DNA of 24,140 nucleotides, from positions 71,287 through 95,426 of the forward strand of contig MU069998.1 in assembly GCA_002284615.2 (NCBI GenBank), in the 5' to 3' direction. The notes beneath the pieces were generated by a model. That model saw only the letters and a list, made by a program, of their open reading frames with translations. It was not told where the DNA came from and made no database searches. A program made the position numbers and the translations under genes. Source of the stretch: Dunaliella salina. Its lineage: Eukaryota > Chlorophyta > Chlorophyceae > Chlamydomonadales > Dunaliellaceae. Positions 23,682 to 24,140 of the stretch are shown piece by piece; positions within the stretch are counted from its first letter, which is position 1; every line of letters begins with the position of its first letter.

Positions 23682-24126
23682 TCCAATAATTCTGGTATTG
23701 TGGGTTGTGGTGTAGTGGGGAGGCCATTTTTTCTCGGGTTACCAAAGCTAATTTTTGGAGTGCAGTATGAATGTGAGTTGGAAGGGCTCGTGAGAAAGAG
23801 TCTTTGATCTTCTTGCTAGAGTACTTTCTCTCAAGCATGGATTTGCGAGAAAGAAGCCCTTGCAGCTCAGTAGCAAAGCTGCCAGGAGCTGGTGTTACTT
23901 TCTCGTGCATGCCAGCAAGCTTGGCCCCATAAAAAGCCATGTAGAGGATTTGGAAGCGGTTTGGGGATATCATGCCAACACACTTGCCTTGCGTATTGTA
24001 AATGCAAGCCATGTGCGCCGTGTATATTTCTGGGAGAATGAGGGGGGATGGAGTAGGAGGGGAATGGCTGTGGGATCCTGTGTCAGATGATGCTAAATAA
24101 GGGGATTGCTGATCCATGTACTTCAC
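23641..24126 (-). pseudogene. B3 post-RT segment, 161 codons
   Basis: SPNRFQILYMAFYGAKLAGM, ATELQGLLSRKSMLERKYSS, FSRALPTHIHTALQKLAL and NYWSAHSRDTLF. I do not recognise a domain. It is LINE coding by continuity, one frameshift upstream of the methyltransferase-like segment. The N-terminal side, including the RT core, is expected beyond 24140. Confidence 0.55.
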
Positions 24127-24140
24127 GAGGTCAACCTCAC

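Larger units (their letters stand above)
21289..24140 (-). mobile_element. Family B LINE copy B3, continuing past the window
   Basis: The minus-strand copy has its 3' tail at 21289-21312 (AGAAAAGAAAAGAAAAGAAA on the plus strand, then ACTACGTAGG) and continues to the window edge at 24140. Upstream-most sequence (24126-23641) is post-RT coding not covered by the other copies. It has two shared and several private inactivating changes. One ambiguous base (N) lies at 23380. It is the longest family B copy here. Confidence 0.87.

Noticed and set aside
1..24140. Bacterial operon organisation, ribosome binding sites or a viral genome
   Set aside because: Coding signal is limited to decayed LINEs with target duplications, simple-sequence tails and long microsatellites. 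No prokaryotic gene order or viral hallmark gene was seen.

Overview
The window looks like nuclear DNA of a eukaryote with a large, repeat-rich genome. It holds no intact host gene, operon, rRNA or tRNA gene that I can support. Nearly all recognisable coding signal is broken non-LTR retrotransposon (LINE). Around it are short SINE-like elements, one terminal-inverted-repeat (TIR) element, tandem repeats and microsatellites. A chlorophyte green alga (Chlamydomonas/Dunaliella-like) is my best guess. One LINE family here has the RT, RNase H, CCHC and restriction-like-endonuclease order of the Dualen/RandI elements first described in Chlamydomonas. Several LINE tails are built from TGTAA-containing units, and TGTAA is the usual chlorophyte polyadenylation signal. 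The host assignment is inference only.

Three home-made family names are used. Family A is a LINE with an APE-type endonuclease, RT and a C-terminal CCHC knuckle; its tails are TTGTAACC-like. Family B is Dualen/RandI-like: RT, then a methyltransferase-like segment, RNase H, CCHC, and a C-terminal domain with a conserved HLIEIK segment; its tail is (TTTTC)n. Family S is a set of short non-autonomous elements that also end in pyrimidine (TTTTC)n tails.

Layout. 1-2.0 kb: tandem repeats and two long GT microsatellites. 2.0-2.6 kb: an old family B C-terminus and an S-like 3' end. 2.6-3.7 kb: unassigned DNA with two copies of a short GTAAG-starting insertion, one with a perfect 16-bp target duplication. 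3.7-4.86 kb: a family A C-terminus and a higher-order tandem repeat. 4.86-7.88 kb: family B copy B1 (minus strand), interrupted by family A copy A2 (plus strand). 7.95-8.65 kb: S element S2 inserted into a perfect 28-bp palindrome. 8.65-9.81 kb: family A endonuclease (A6) and C-terminus (A4). 9.81-11.27 kb: a TIR element filled with the 11-mer TCTGAWTCAGA. 11.27-14.5 kb: a diverged family B copy (B4, plus strand) with an S element inserted in its last domain. 14.5-15.2 kb: an unassigned AT-rich island and a strong hairpin. 15.3-16.4 kb: S elements and a LINE 3' end. 16.7-19.2 kb: a long but dead family A copy (A3). 19.5-24.14 kb: family B copies B2 and B3, head to tail on the minus strand; B3 runs off the window.

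The pieces do not form a pathway. They record successive insertions. Ten- to eleven-bp duplications flank A2, S2 and S3, and LINE tails repeatedly abut the truncated 5' end of the next copy. Copies B1 and B3 share the same two substitutions that destroy RNase H, while B2 keeps all of its RNase H acidic residues.
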